From Deltaproteobacteria bacterium (GTDB taxonomy: Bacteria > Desulfobacterota > DSM-4660 > Desulfatiglandales > Desulfatiglandaceae): a stretch of 8,866 nt of DNA. Positions 1 to 6,962 of this stretch are shown here, piece after piece. Made by a program: the position numbers and the translations under genes. The stretch spans positions 1-8,866 of the forward strand of contig JAFDJF010000046.1 of assembly GCA_019307645.1 (NCBI GenBank), in the 5' to 3' direction. Under the pieces are notes generated by a model. The model was not told where the DNA came from and did no database searches. It saw only the letters and a list, made by a program, of their open reading frames with translations. Numbering within the stretch: the stretch's first letter is position 1; the number at the start of each line of letters is the position of its first letter.

Positions 1-1217
1 CTGGCAAGTGCCCCGTGACCGATCTCTCTGCGCCCGGGACCACCGAGCCTTTTGGCCTCACCCACGCTGTAAGGAGGAAAATTGTAGTGGAGGATGAATG
101 ACCTGAAGTGATCACCGTAGATGGATTCCATTCTCTGTTCGTCACGCTCAGTCCCCAGCGTGGTTAAAACCATTGCCTGGGTCTCTCCACGGGTAAAAAG
201 AGCAGAACCGTGAACACGCGGCAAAATACCCACAAGGCATTCTATGGCTCTGACCTCTGTAAAAGAACGTCCGTCAATCCGTTTCCCTTCATTCAGAATC
301 ATCTCTCGGACCATCTTTTTTTCGAGATCGTGCACCCCTTCCTTGATCTCCCTCTTCTTTTCTTCATATTCGTCAGACAGCGCGTCCACAATGGTATTAC
401 GAACTTGCTTACTTTTCTGCTGTCGCAGCAATTTGTCCGGTGTAGTAATAACCTCACTGAGCAGGGGGGTGCCAATGTCAGAAATTTTCTTCAGCATGTT
501 TTCATCAACTGGCGTCGGCGTGATAACCCTTTTCGGCTTTCCGGCTTCCCTTTTCAGCTCTTCCTGCATGTCCAGCATGGGCTGTATGGCCTCCTGCCCA
601 TAAAAAATTGCCTCGATCATATCCGATTCGGAGACGAATTCACTTCCTGACTCCACCATCACAATACCTGAACGGTTACATGCGACAATCAGATTGATGT
701 CACTTTCTGCCAGTTGACTGACACCCGGATTGGTTATGAATTTGCCGTCCACCCTTCCAACCCGGACCCCGGCAATGGGCCCTAAAAAAGGTATATCCGA
801 CACCTCAAGAGCGGCAGATGCGCCAAGAAGAGCCAGAACATCGGCCTCATTTTCCTTGTCCGTAGAGAGAACAGTCGCAATTACCTGTGTCTCATAATGG
901 TAATTATCAGGAAAAAGCGGCCTCAGGGGCCTGTCAATCAAGCGGGCGGTCAGCGTCTCCTTCTCACCGGGCCTTCCCATATCTCTACGAAAAAAATTCC
1001 CGGGAATCCGGCCACCCGCATAGGACATCTCCTGATATTCAACGGTTAGAGGCAAAAAATCTATCCCCTCCCGAACTTCATCCGTGCCGACAGCAGTTAC
1101 CAGCACGACCGTTTCTCCAAAAGTTACGATTACAGAGCCACTTGCCTGCCTGGCTATGCGGCCTGTCTCCACATTCAGGATCTGACCGTTAATTTCCATT
1201 GAACAATTTTTAATCAT
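1..1217 (-). CDS. pnp: Polyribonucleotide nucleotidyltransferase (PNPase), 5' part; 3' end beyond window
   Basis: PNPase is a trimeric 3'-to-5' phosphorolytic exoribonuclease that releases nucleoside diphosphates and works in mRNA decay. The window holds the first 405 residues of a protein normally near 700: the first RNase PH domain (about 12-145) with FFRR at 75-78, GRPGEKETL at 81-89 and LIDRPLRPLFP at 93-103; the linking all-alpha domain (about 235-320); and the start of the second RNase PH domain with GKRIDGR at 311-317, LFTRGETQ at 340-347, HYNFPPYSVGE at 377-387 and RREIGHG at 396-402. The main catalytic residues, KH and S1 domains are off the edge. I chose the ATG at 1217 (MIKNCSMEING) over the ATG at 1199, because an AAAGGA lies 11 nt before the former but 29 nt before the latter, and the longer N-terminus matches the family's usual MIxxxxxExxG opening. 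It follows rpsO after 187 nt, as in many bacteria. Confidence 0.97.
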   Translation of the reverse strand, partial: MIKNCSMEINGQILNVETGRIARQASGSVIVTFGETVVLVTAVGTDEVREGIDFLPLTVEYQEMSYAGGRIPGNFFRRDMGRPGEKETLTARLIDRPLRPLFPDNYHYETQVIATVLSTDKENEADVLALLGASAALEVSDIPFLGPIAGVRVGRVDGKFITNPGVSQLAESDINLIVACNRSGIVMVESGSEFVSESDMIEAIFYGQEAIQPMLDMQEELKREAGKPKRVITPTPVDENMLKKISDIGTPLLSEVITTPDKLLRQQKSKQVRNTIVDALSDEYEEKKREIKEGVHDLEKKMVREMILNEGKRIDGRSFTEVRAIECLVGILPRVHGSALFTRGETQAMVLTTLGTERDEQRMESIYGDHFRSFILHYNFPPYSVGEAKRLGGPGRREIGHGALA

Positions 1218-1228
1218 TATCTTATCTA

Positions 1229-1234
1229 TCCTTT
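1229..1234 (-). promoter_or_regulatory. Probable pnp ribosome binding site
   Basis: AAAGGA on the minus strand ends 11 nt before the ATG at 1217. The spacing is long but usable. It helps decide between two in-frame ATG codons 18 nt apart (1217 and 1199), since no purine-rich site lies at a normal distance from the second. Confidence 0.5.
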
Positions 1235-1264
1235 CATGTTAAAATTGTGTGTTTTTCTAAAATG

Positions 1265-1329
1265 CCGCCACGAATTTGTACTATGTAGTCATATTTCTTA
1301 TCCAATACTAAAACAGTCTTCCGTGGCAG
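1265..1329 (-). promoter_or_regulatory. Candidate long-range stem-loop in the pnp leader
   Basis: In the 187-nt spacer between rpsO and pnp, minus-strand RNA from 1329-1320 can pair with 1274-1265 in a continuous 10-bp helix. It has a GC-rich core (GCCACG with CGTGGC) and two G-U pairs, and closes a 45-nt AU-rich loop. The foot of the stem is about 47 nt before the pnp start. In E. coli, PNPase represses its own mRNA after RNase III cuts a leader hairpin, so a structure here would fit, but that link is inference. A helix of this size can arise by chance when wobble pairs are allowed. I see no convincing terminator (GC stem plus T-tract) or strong promoter in the spacer. Confidence 0.3.
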
Positions 1330-1404
1330 ACGCTTATTTATGGTTATTGACGGGAAATTCTGCACTTATGTCGGCAGTCAGCAATCAGAAAATGTCTCCC
1401 CGTT

Positions 1405-1674
1405 CTACTTACGAATTCCGAGCTCTTTGATGATCTTTCGATACCTCTCCACATCTTTGTTCTTTAAATATTTTAAAAGCCGCCTTCTTTGACCGACAAG
1501 CTTTAACAGACCTCGACGTGAGTGATGATCTTTTTTGTGTACATTGAAATGCTCAGTGAGATATTTGATCCGACTGCTGAGCAATGCTATCTGAACCTCT
1601 GATGAACCGGTATCATTTTCACTAAGCTTGTACCGTTCAATGATTTCCTTCTTTGATTCGGCTGTTAAAACCAC
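1405..1674 (-). CDS. rpsO: 30S ribosomal protein S15
   Basis: S15 is a primary 16S rRNA-binding protein that joins the central-domain three-way junction early in 30S assembly and forms a bridge to the 50S subunit. The 89-residue product has the standard family length. It carries the expected features: DTGSSEVQ at 21-28, the RNA-contacting [16 protein letters not shown] at 46-61 followed by QRRRLL, and the C-terminal [14 protein letters not shown] at 73-86. The start is GTG, preceded at 5 nt by an almost ideal AGGAGGT. It lies 68 nt after truB and 187 nt before pnp; ribF, which often sits between truB and rpsO elsewhere, is missing. S15 autoregulates its translation in several bacteria through its leader; I could not recognise a known S15-binding fold in the 68-nt leader. 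Confidence 0.98.
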   Translation of the reverse strand: MVLTAESKKEIIERYKLSENDTGSSEVQIALLSSRIKYLTEHFNVHKKDHHSRRGLLKLVGQRRRLLKYLKNKDVERYRKIIKELGIRK

Positions 1675-1679
1675 TTTTT

Positions 1680-1686
1680 ACCTCCT
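1680..1686 (-). promoter_or_regulatory. Strong ribosome binding site of rpsO
   Basis: AGGAGGT on the minus strand, 5 nt (all A) before the GTG start at 1674. It is the best match to the anti-Shine-Dalgarno sequence among the gene starts in this window, fits a highly translated ribosomal protein gene and fixes the GTG as the start. Confidence 0.85.
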
Positions 1687-1742
1687 ATGATTTCTTGTTC
1701 AAATCAATCTGATTCCAATCCTGAAACCCATGGTGACTACCC

Positions 1743-2666
1743 TCAAGAAAATACTCTCGCTATATCTAATCTGCCATGGCCACCCCTCCCGCATTTAGTT
1801 ACTTTCATGACGGCCACAAGTTCCCTGTTTGAAACAAGCTTTAAATGGGTCCCTTCACAGCCGGCAAGGACCAGGCCGTCAGCAAGACCTTCGAGAGCCG
1901 GTTGGTAACCATGCCTTATCTTTTCAGCAATGTCGTGCTCAACCATTATTTCCCGCATATCCGGAAGCGCCGCTCTCAAAGGAATCACTTTATCCCGCAG
2001 CAAACGGCTGTTATTTCCGGTCAAAAACTCTTTGGAGCAAAGGGCATCCTTTGTATAAAATGAACCGCAGGCCAATCTTCTCAAAGATTTGAGATGACCG
2101 CCAGACCCCAGTTTTTCTCCCAGGTCAGCGGCAAGACTCCTGATATATGTCCCGCTGGAACACTTGACCTCCAGCGTCACATCCGGGAGGTCAACAGAGA
2201 GAATCCTGAGAGAAAATATCGTGACCGTTCTTTTCTTGAGGACAAACTCCTGGCCCCTTCGCGCCAGCTTATACGCCCGTGTTCCTCTATATTTGACTGC
2301 CGAGTAAAGCGGTGGTATCTGCTCGATATCTCCAACAAAATACTCGGCCTTTTCCCGGATATGTTTCAAATTCAAGTCGGGTACGACACTTTTTCGGACT
2401 ACCCGACCGGTGGAATCCAATGTATCCGTTTCAATTCCCAGCCTCATGGTGGCCAGGTAAACCTTGTTTTCGGACATAATAAAAGGTGAAAGTTTGGTTC
2501 CCCGCCCCAAGAGAATAATCAACAATCCGGTTGCAAATGGGTCAAGGGTTCCGGCATGCCCGACCTTTTTAATCTTAAGGGCGGACTTGACCTTCCTGAC
2601 GACATCATAAGAGGTTTCACCCTCATTTTTGTCAACTAAAAGTATCCCGTCAGTTTGATATGTCAC
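1743..2666 (-). CDS. truB: tRNA pseudouridine(55) synthase
   Basis: TruB isomerises U55 to pseudouridine in the T-loop of most elongator tRNAs and acts as a tRNA folding chaperone. The 307-residue product opens with DGILLVDKNEG, then the catalytic motif GHAGTLDPFATG at 36-47, in which Asp42 is the expected nucleophile. Further family motifs are IPPLYSAVKYRG at 117-128, SSGTYIRSLAADLG at 170-183 and LRRLACGSF at 195-203. Residues from about 228 form the C-terminal PUA-like domain. The start is GTG at 2666, inside the end of the upstream phosphoesterase gene (17-nt overlap), which implies translational coupling; the first few residues fit the family, so I see no reason to move it downstream. 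KNEG replaces the commoner KPxG near the N-terminus, a mild variation. Confidence 0.96.
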   Translation of the reverse strand: MTYQTDGILLVDKNEGETSYDVVRKVKSALKIKKVGHAGTLDPFATGLLIILLGRGTKLSPFIMSENKVYLATMRLGIETDTLDSTGRVVRKSVVPDLNLKHIREKAEYFVGDIEQIPPLYSAVKYRGTRAYKLARRGQEFVLKKRTVTIFSLRILSVDLPDVTLEVKCSSGTYIRSLAADLGEKLGSGGHLKSLRRLACGSFYTKDALCSKEFLTGNNSRLLRDKVIPLRAALPDMREIMVEHDIAEKIRHGYQPALEGLADGLVLAGCEGTHLKLVSNRELVAVMKVTKCGRGGHGRLDIARVFS

Positions 2667-3633
2667 CCAAAAGTCTTCCTGCTTTGTTCAGAAAATCATT
2701 TTTCAGGGTTTCAAAGGGATCGTGACACTCAAACCCGGCGGCCTGGACATGGCCACCGCCTCCGAACATGGATGCCAACTGGGCCACATTTACCTTGTTA
2801 TTTGAACGCATGCTGAATTTGTAGATATTTTTATCTGTCTCACGAATCAAGACGGCCAGTTCAACGCCCGAAACAAACCTTAGATAATCCACAAATCTTT
2901 CACTGTCCTCCCGACGTGCCTGGGCCCTTTCAAACATCTCTGAGGAAAGTGTCACCATACCGACCCTTCCCTCGTGAAAGAACTCGACCGCCCCAAGTGC
3001 CATTTCAAGCAGTCTCATCCGGGACAGGCTGTATTTATCCATCAGTTTCAGAGATACCTGACGAGGCACGACACCATACGTCATCAGCTCCGCTGCAATT
3101 TTAAAAGATTCCGGGGTTGTGTTCTCATAGCGGAAAGAACCCGTGTCAGCCTGGATGGCAGCAAATATATTCTCCGCCACATGGAAATCTATGGGAAGCC
3201 CGGCCTTCTTTATTACGCGATAAACCAGTTCACCCGTTGATGAACTTTTTGGATCAACCAGATTCAAGTCCCCGAAAAATTTATGGGTTTCGTGGTGGTC
3301 GATATTTATCAGCGGTCTGTGGCCTTCAAAACAGTCCCGTGGGGCGCCAACCCTGTCCACATCGCCGCAATCAAGGACGACGACGGCTTCAAAGTCCTTT
3401 TCAGAATCTGTAGCATGGACTATTTTGTCACACCCTATTAAAAAACTGACAGGAGGATAAACCGGTTTTTCAGTTAAAAGAACAACCGTTTTTTCTGCGT
3501 TAAGAAGCGCCTGTCCAAGGGCAAGCATAGAACCAATGCCATCGGCATCGGGATCCTTGTGGGTCATGAGCAAAAAACTCTTTTTTTCCCTTAGAACAGT
3601 GGCGATTCTATTCAGCGTCATTTTCTGATTCAT
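2650..3633 (-). CDS. nrnA: DHH/DHHA1 phosphoesterase, NrnA-like (nanoRNase / pAp phosphatase family)
   Basis: The 327-residue product is a complete two-domain DHH-family metal-dependent phosphoesterase. Motifs in order: HKDPDADGIGS at 25-35 (metal ligands), DCGD at 88-91, the signature DHH at 112-114 in NIDHHETHKFFGDLN, DTGSFRYE at 163-170, and the DHHA1 substrate-binding loop GGGGHVQAAGF at 291-301. Relatives include B. subtilis NrnA, which degrades oligonucleotides of a few residues and dephosphorylates pAp, and enzymes that cleave pApA or c-di-AMP; sequence alone does not decide among these. Its place upstream of truB, rpsO and pnp suggests it finishes the short RNAs left by PNPase-type decay (inference). 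The gene overlaps rbfA by 26 nt and truB by 17 nt. The ATG at 3633 is preferred over the in-frame ATG at 3621 because GAGGAG lies 10 nt before it. Confidence 0.9.
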   Translation of the reverse strand: MNQKMTLNRIATVLREKKSFLLMTHKDPDADGIGSMLALGQALLNAEKTVVLLTEKPVYPPVSFLIGCDKIVHATDSEKDFEAVVVLDCGDVDRVGAPRDCFEGHRPLINIDHHETHKFFGDLNLVDPKSSSTGELVYRVIKKAGLPIDFHVAENIFAAIQADTGSFRYENTTPESFKIAAELMTYGVVPRQVSLKLMDKYSLSRMRLLEMALGAVEFFHEGRVGMVTLSSEMFERAQARREDSERFVDYLRFVSGVELAVLIRETDKNIYKFSMRSNNKVNVAQLASMFGGGGHVQAAGFECHDPFETLKNDFLNKAGRLLGDISN

Positions 3634-3976
3634 TATATTTCAACTCCTCGAAAACGCTTTCCATGTGGCTGCCGCTTTCGAGTGATGGATCATACATAAA
3701 AATGATTTCCGGTGTATACCTCAGTGACATTCGCGATCCGATCTCTCTCTTAATGAAGCCTTTGGCACTGTCCAACCCGGCTTGAGCCCTTTTGATGTGA
3801 TCCTGTTCGCCAATCACACTGAAAAAAACCCTGGCTCGTTTGAGATCATTGCTGAGGTTGATCCCGGTTACCGTAACACCCCTTACCCTGGGATCTTTCA
3901 CTCTTTCCAGAAGGAGATAAGAAATTTCCTTCTGGATCTGGTCACCGACTCTCACTGCTCGCTTGCCAGCTAACAT
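3608..3976 (-). CDS. rbfA: 30S ribosome-binding factor A
   Basis: RbfA is a small KH-fold protein that binds the immature 30S subunit near helix 1 of 16S rRNA, helps late maturation, and is needed for growth in the cold in E. coli. The 122-residue product is of normal length. It shows the family pattern: RVGDQIQKEISYLL at 9-22, VKDPRVRGVTVTG at 26-38, LSNDLKRARVFFSV at 41-54 and LRYTPEIIFMYDPSLESG at 85-102, followed by a short acidic tail. The ATG at 3976 has only a weak upstream GGGGA, so it is probably translated largely by coupling to ylxP, which ends 21 nt earlier. Its 3' end overlaps the next gene by 26 nt. Confidence 0.96.
   Translation of the reverse strand: MLAGKRAVRVGDQIQKEISYLLLERVKDPRVRGVTVTGINLSNDLKRARVFFSVIGEQDHIKRAQAGLDSAKGFIKREIGSRMSLRYTPEIIFMYDPSLESGSHMESVFEELKYNESENDAE
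3644..3649 (-). promoter_or_regulatory. Ribosome binding site of the nrnA-like gene, inside rbfA
   Basis: GAGGAG on the minus strand, 10 nt before the ATG at 3633, within the last codons of rbfA. It favours the first of two nearby in-frame ATG codons and shows that the 26-nt gene overlap still carries its own initiation signal. Confidence 0.6.
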
Positions 3977-3997
3977 GTCTGTCCCCGGAATTAATCG

Positions 3998-4285
3998 TCA
4001 TAGGTTAATAATCTCAACCTCGGTATTCACGATCTCTGCAAGGCAGAGCGCATCAAGGAACCCCAGGACATGATTCAGAGAAGAATCAATATGTCTTCTG
4101 TCATTTCCAACTGCACTGATCCCCAACTCAATCTTCTGCCATTTGTCATTGGAGCCGACTTCGGCAATGGACATATTAAACCTGGACTTCACTCTGTCCA
4201 CCATGCTCCGGACAACCTTTCTCTTCCCTTTAAGAGATCTATTTCCGGCCAAATAAAACTCTATTTTCAGTGTGCCCACTACCAT
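3998..4285 (-). CDS. ylxP: DUF503 family protein (YlxP-like), function unknown
   Basis: A 95-residue protein of the DUF503/YlxP family, found in the nusA-infB operon of many Gram-positive and deltaproteobacterial genomes. Family hallmarks are the N-terminal GTLKIEFYL strand at 4-12, SLKGKRKVVRS at 17-27, and the central FNMSIAEVGSNDKWQKIELGISAVGND at 36-62 (written here from F36; key residues F36, N37, S39, A41, E42, W49). There is no signal peptide, membrane segment or obvious catalytic motif. It begins 2 nt after the infB stop codon, and the nearest purine-rich site (GGAGG) lies 19 nt upstream inside infB, so it is probably made by re-initiation after IF2. A role tied to ribosome or RNA work is inferred only from position. 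Confidence 0.9.
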   Translation of the reverse strand: MVVGTLKIEFYLAGNRSLKGKRKVVRSMVDRVKSRFNMSIAEVGSNDKWQKIELGISAVGNDRRHIDSSLNHVLGFLDALCLAEIVNTEVEIINL

Positions 4286-4287
4286 CG

Positions 4288-6912
4288 TTACAGGTGCGCT
4301 TCCACCTCCTCCATCTGATAAACTTCAAATACGTCACCCGGTTTGACGTCATTATAATTTTCCAGGCCGATACCACATTCATATCCTGACTGAACTTCTT
4401 TCACATCTTCTTTGAAGCGCCTGAGAGAGGCGATTTTCCCGTCAAATACGACGACACCGTCACGCAACAGTCTTAAATTGGCATTTCTTTCCACATGGCC
4501 GTCTGAAACCTGGCACCCGGAAACAACGCCCACTCTGGGGACGTGAAATATCTCTTTGATATACGCACGACCAATAATATGTTCCTCAAAAACAGGTTCC
4601 AGGAGGCCTGTCATAGCCGCCCGGATGTCCTTGACCGCATTGTAAATGACGTCATAGTATCGAATATCGATCTTTTCATTTTTTGCTAATTCAGTAACAC
4701 GGGGATTTGCCCGGACATTAAAACCGATGATAATCGCGCTGGAGGCAGAAGCGAGCATCACATCCGACTCAGTAATTGTACCCGTTGCCATGTGAATTAT
4801 CTTCAGTTTGACTTCATCAGTGCTTTGCTTAATCAGCAAATCACCCAGGGCTTCTAAGGAACCCTGCACGTCTGTTTTGAGAATAATATTGAGATCTTTC
4901 ACCTCGCCTTCTTTTATCCTCTCAAAAAGGGCATCAAGGCTTACGACACCCTTCTTACCGACTTCCTTTTCCTTGGTCACTCTTTTGCGGTGTTCAGCAA
5001 TTTGTTTGGCAGTCTTTTCATTCTGAACAACGATAAATTTATCTCCTGCCATGGGAACACCGGATATGCCGTATATTTCCACAGGCATAGAGGGACCTGC
5101 CGTTTTCATCGTCTCGCCACGATGATTATTCATAGCCCTTACTCTGCCGTAATGATCTCCGCAGATAAACTGTTCCCCTGGACGCAAGGTCCCGTTCTTA
5201 ACCAAAACGGTAGCCACAGACCCTTTGCTCTTGTCCAGCTTTGCCTCAATGACCGTCCCCTTTGCTGATTTATTCGGATTGGCCTTTAATTCCAGCATCT
5301 CGGCCTGCAGTAAAATGAGGCCTAGCAGTTCATCGATACCCTGGCCTGTTTTGGCCGAAACTTGAGCAAAAAGTGTCTCGCCTCCCCAGTCTTCTGCAGC
5401 AACGCTGAAGGCGGCTAGATCCCTTTTCACCTTTTCCGCGTTGGAATCCGGCTTATCAATCTTGTTAATCGCCACCAAAATAGGGATATCGGCCGCACGG
5501 GCATGATCAATCGACTCCCTTGTCTGAGGCATTACACCATCATCAGCAGCAACAACCAGGACAATAATGTCCGTAACTTCCGCACCCCTTGCCCGCATGG
5601 CAGTGAAAGCCTCATGCCCGGGAGTATCAAGGAACACGATATCCCCACCCTCAGTTTCAACATAATACGCGCCGATATGTTGTGTAATCCCGCCCGCTTC
5701 TCCTCCGATTATGTTAGATTTCCGAATATAGTCGAGCAATAGAGTCTTTCCGTGATCCACATGACCCATAATAGTGACTACCGGCGGCCTCGCTTTCAGG
5801 TCTTCCGGTCTGTCTTCGGTCTCGGCAATGAGCTCCACTTCCTCGAACGTATCCAGATCCAGTTCGTATCCAAATTCATCCGCAACAACAGAGGCTGTCT
5901 CAAACTCTATGAGTTGGTTGATGTTGACCATCTGACCCAAGCCCATAAGATTCTTGATCATCTCCGCTGCCTTGATTCCCATGGCCTTGGCCAGATCCGC
6001 GACCGTGACAAATTCCGGTACCTTAATCCTCCTCTTGATAGCCTTGGGAACAGTTATCTCGGTCTGTTTGCCTTTTTGGGTGTCTGCTTTCGCCCTTTTT
6101 CCGCCCTTCTTTCTCTTACGCCCAACCCCCCGGCCTTCGTACAGATCGGCCCTTTCATACACCTCTTTTTTTCGACGGCGGTAGACGCCTTTCTTTTCCG
6201 GTTCTCTATCTGCACCCTTCTTCCAGCCCTTTTTCTTCTTGGCAGGTTTCTGTTCTTTTGCCTCCTCGGTTACTTTCTTCGCGATCTCTAACGGTTCCTC
6301 AGGCCTGATTTTTGCGGCAGCGCCCTTCCGGGTCGAAGGTTTCACAGGCTTTTCTTTATGGGGTTTTTCCGGGGGCTCTTTTGGAACAACCTTAACGGCG
6401 GGTTTTATGATCTTTGCGGGTTTTTCAACCTTTTTCTTTTTCGCCTTCCTGGGTTTTGGCTTTTCTTCAGCCTCCGCCTCTTCTTTTTTGGCCGGTGGTT
6501 CAGATTTTTTAGCCGGAACCCCCTTTTTGGGTTTTGCCTTTTTCTTGACCTCCTTTTGGGCCTCGACTTGTACAACTGCGGCTTCTTTTTCTTTGATTTC
6601 TTCGGGGGACAGTTCAGGTTCAGGAACCTCTTCCTTCTTCTCTTCGGGTTCCTCCTTTTCCTTTACCTCCGGCGCTTCGCTTTTTACTTTTATCTTCTTC
6701 CGCCGACGGATAATTGTAGGCTTTATCCTTTTTTCTTCGATAACTTCTGATACCACTCCAGAAGCAATCTCTCTTGCCCTTCCGGCAGTATCTTCATCCA
6801 GCGTACTCATATAGTTTTTAATATTCATACCACTGGATTGAAGCTTTTCGACAAGCTTCTTGCTCTCCATATTCAGTTCTTTAGCCAATTCATAGACTCT
6901 GACTTTAGCCAT
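4288..6912 (-). CDS. infB: Translation initiation factor IF-2
   Basis: IF2 is the GTPase that brings initiator fMet-tRNA to the 30S subunit and promotes subunit joining. The 874-residue product contains: an IF2_N module (1-55, [14 protein letters not shown]); a long Lys/Glu/Pro/Ala-rich, probably disordered linker (about 60-290) ending in a basic block with [19 protein letters not shown] at 255-273; a second IF2_N module (about 295-352); the GTPase domain with G1 GHVDHGKT 383-390, G2 Thr410 in GGITQHIG, G3 DTPGH 429-433, G4 NKID 483-486 and G5 SAK 519-521; then domain II, domain III ([12 protein letters not shown] 678-689) and the C-terminal fMet-tRNA-binding beta barrel. All GTPase motifs are intact. 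One variation is Leu391 directly after the P-loop, where Ser or Thr is common. The ATG at 6912 follows GGGGGA by 4 nt. A 120-nt leader separates it from ylxR. Confidence 0.98.
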   Translation of the reverse strand: MAKVRVYELAKELNMESKKLVEKLQSSGMNIKNYMSTLDEDTAGRAREIASGVVSEVIEEKRIKPTIIRRRKKIKVKSEAPEVKEKEEPEEKKEEVPEPELSPEEIKEKEAAVVQVEAQKEVKKKAKPKKGVPAKKSEPPAKKEEAEAEEKPKPRKAKKKKVEKPAKIIKPAVKVVPKEPPEKPHKEKPVKPSTRKGAAAKIRPEEPLEIAKKVTEEAKEQKPAKKKKGWKKGADREPEKKGVYRRRKKEVYERADLYEGRGVGRKRKKGGKRAKADTQKGKQTEITVPKAIKRRIKVPEFVTVADLAKAMGIKAAEMIKNLMGLGQMVNINQLIEFETASVVADEFGYELDLDTFEEVELIAETEDRPEDLKARPPVVTIMGHVDHGKTLLLDYIRKSNIIGGEAGGITQHIGAYYVETEGGDIVFLDTPGHEAFTAMRARGAEVTDIIVLVVAADDGVMPQTRESIDHARAADIPILVAINKIDKPDSNAEKVKRDLAAFSVAAEDWGGETLFAQVSAKTGQGIDELLGLILLQAEMLELKANPNKSAKGTVIEAKLDKSKGSVATVLVKNGTLRPGEQFICGDHYGRVRAMNNHRGETMKTAGPSMPVEIYGISGVPMAGDKFIVVQNEKTAKQIAEHRKRVTKEKEVGKKGVVSLDALFERIKEGEVKDLNIILKTDVQGSLEALGDLLIKQSTDEVKLKIIHMATGTITESDVMLASASSAIIIGFNVRANPRVTELAKNEKIDIRYYDVIYNAVKDIRAAMTGLLEPVFEEHIIGRAYIKEIFHVPRVGVVSGCQVSDGHVERNANLRLLRDGVVVFDGKIASLRRFKEDVKEVQSGYECGIGLENYNDVKPGDVFEVYQMEEVEAHL

Positions 6913-6943
6913 ACATTCCCCCGAAAACAGACACGTTCGTCAT
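6905..6943 (-). other. Possible 12-codon upstream ORF running into the infB start
   Basis: An ATG at 6943 opens [12 protein letters not shown] and stops with TAA at 6905-6907, overlapping the first codons of infB in another frame. GGAGGAG at 6955-6961 ends 11 nt before this ATG, and an AGGA abuts it. Such an arrangement would let ribosomes terminate on top of the infB start and re-initiate. Short ORFs of this length are common by chance, so this is a candidate only. Confidence 0.2.
6917..6922 (-). promoter_or_regulatory. Probable infB ribosome binding site
   Basis: GGGGGA on the minus strand, 4 nt before the ATG at 6912. The spacing is short and the match moderate. A better Shine-Dalgarno-like sequence, GGAGGAG, lies farther up at 6955-6961, too far from infB itself. 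The infB frame is closed by a TGA at 6940-6942, so no upstream ATG, GTG or TTG start is available. Confidence 0.5.
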
Positions 6944-6962
6944 TCCTATTCAAGCTCCTCCG

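Noticed and set aside
210..650. Overlapping plus-strand frames opposite pnp
   Set aside because: The minus-strand reading is an unmistakable PNPase over the whole stretch; the plus-strand products show no family features.
922..946. GGCC-loop-GGCC followed by a T-run in pnp, terminator-like on the coding strand
   Set aside because: Only a 4-bp stem, in the middle of the conserved RPLRPLFP codons of pnp.
991..1007. 12-nt perfect palindrome ATTCCCGGGAAT followed on the coding strand by a T-run, terminator-like
   Set aside because: A palindrome without a loop leaves at most a 4-bp stem, and the sequence is fixed by the conserved PNPase residues RIPGNFF.
1301..1404. Possible sigma-70 promoter for pnp in the spacer, e.g. 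TTGGAT with a weak AT-rich -10 element
   Set aside because: No -10 box at proper spacing matches more than half of the consensus; AT-rich spacers give such partial matches easily.
1690..1730. Small hairpin AATCA-GAT-TGATT and a 10-codon ORF in the rpsO leader
   Set aside because: A 5-bp AT-rich stem with a 3-nt loop is weak, and the short ORF has no binding site. I could not match it to a known S15 autoregulatory fold.
5752..6291. A 179-codon plus-strand open frame opposite infB
   Set aside because: It lies entirely over well-conserved IF2 coding sequence in the second IF2_N and linker region. The product has no recognisable domain.
6239..6814. A 191-codon plus-strand open frame opposite infB
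   Set aside because: It is the complement of the Lys/Glu-rich IF2 linker, which gives few stops and a low-complexity Phe/Ser/Gly product. No binding site or family motif supports it.
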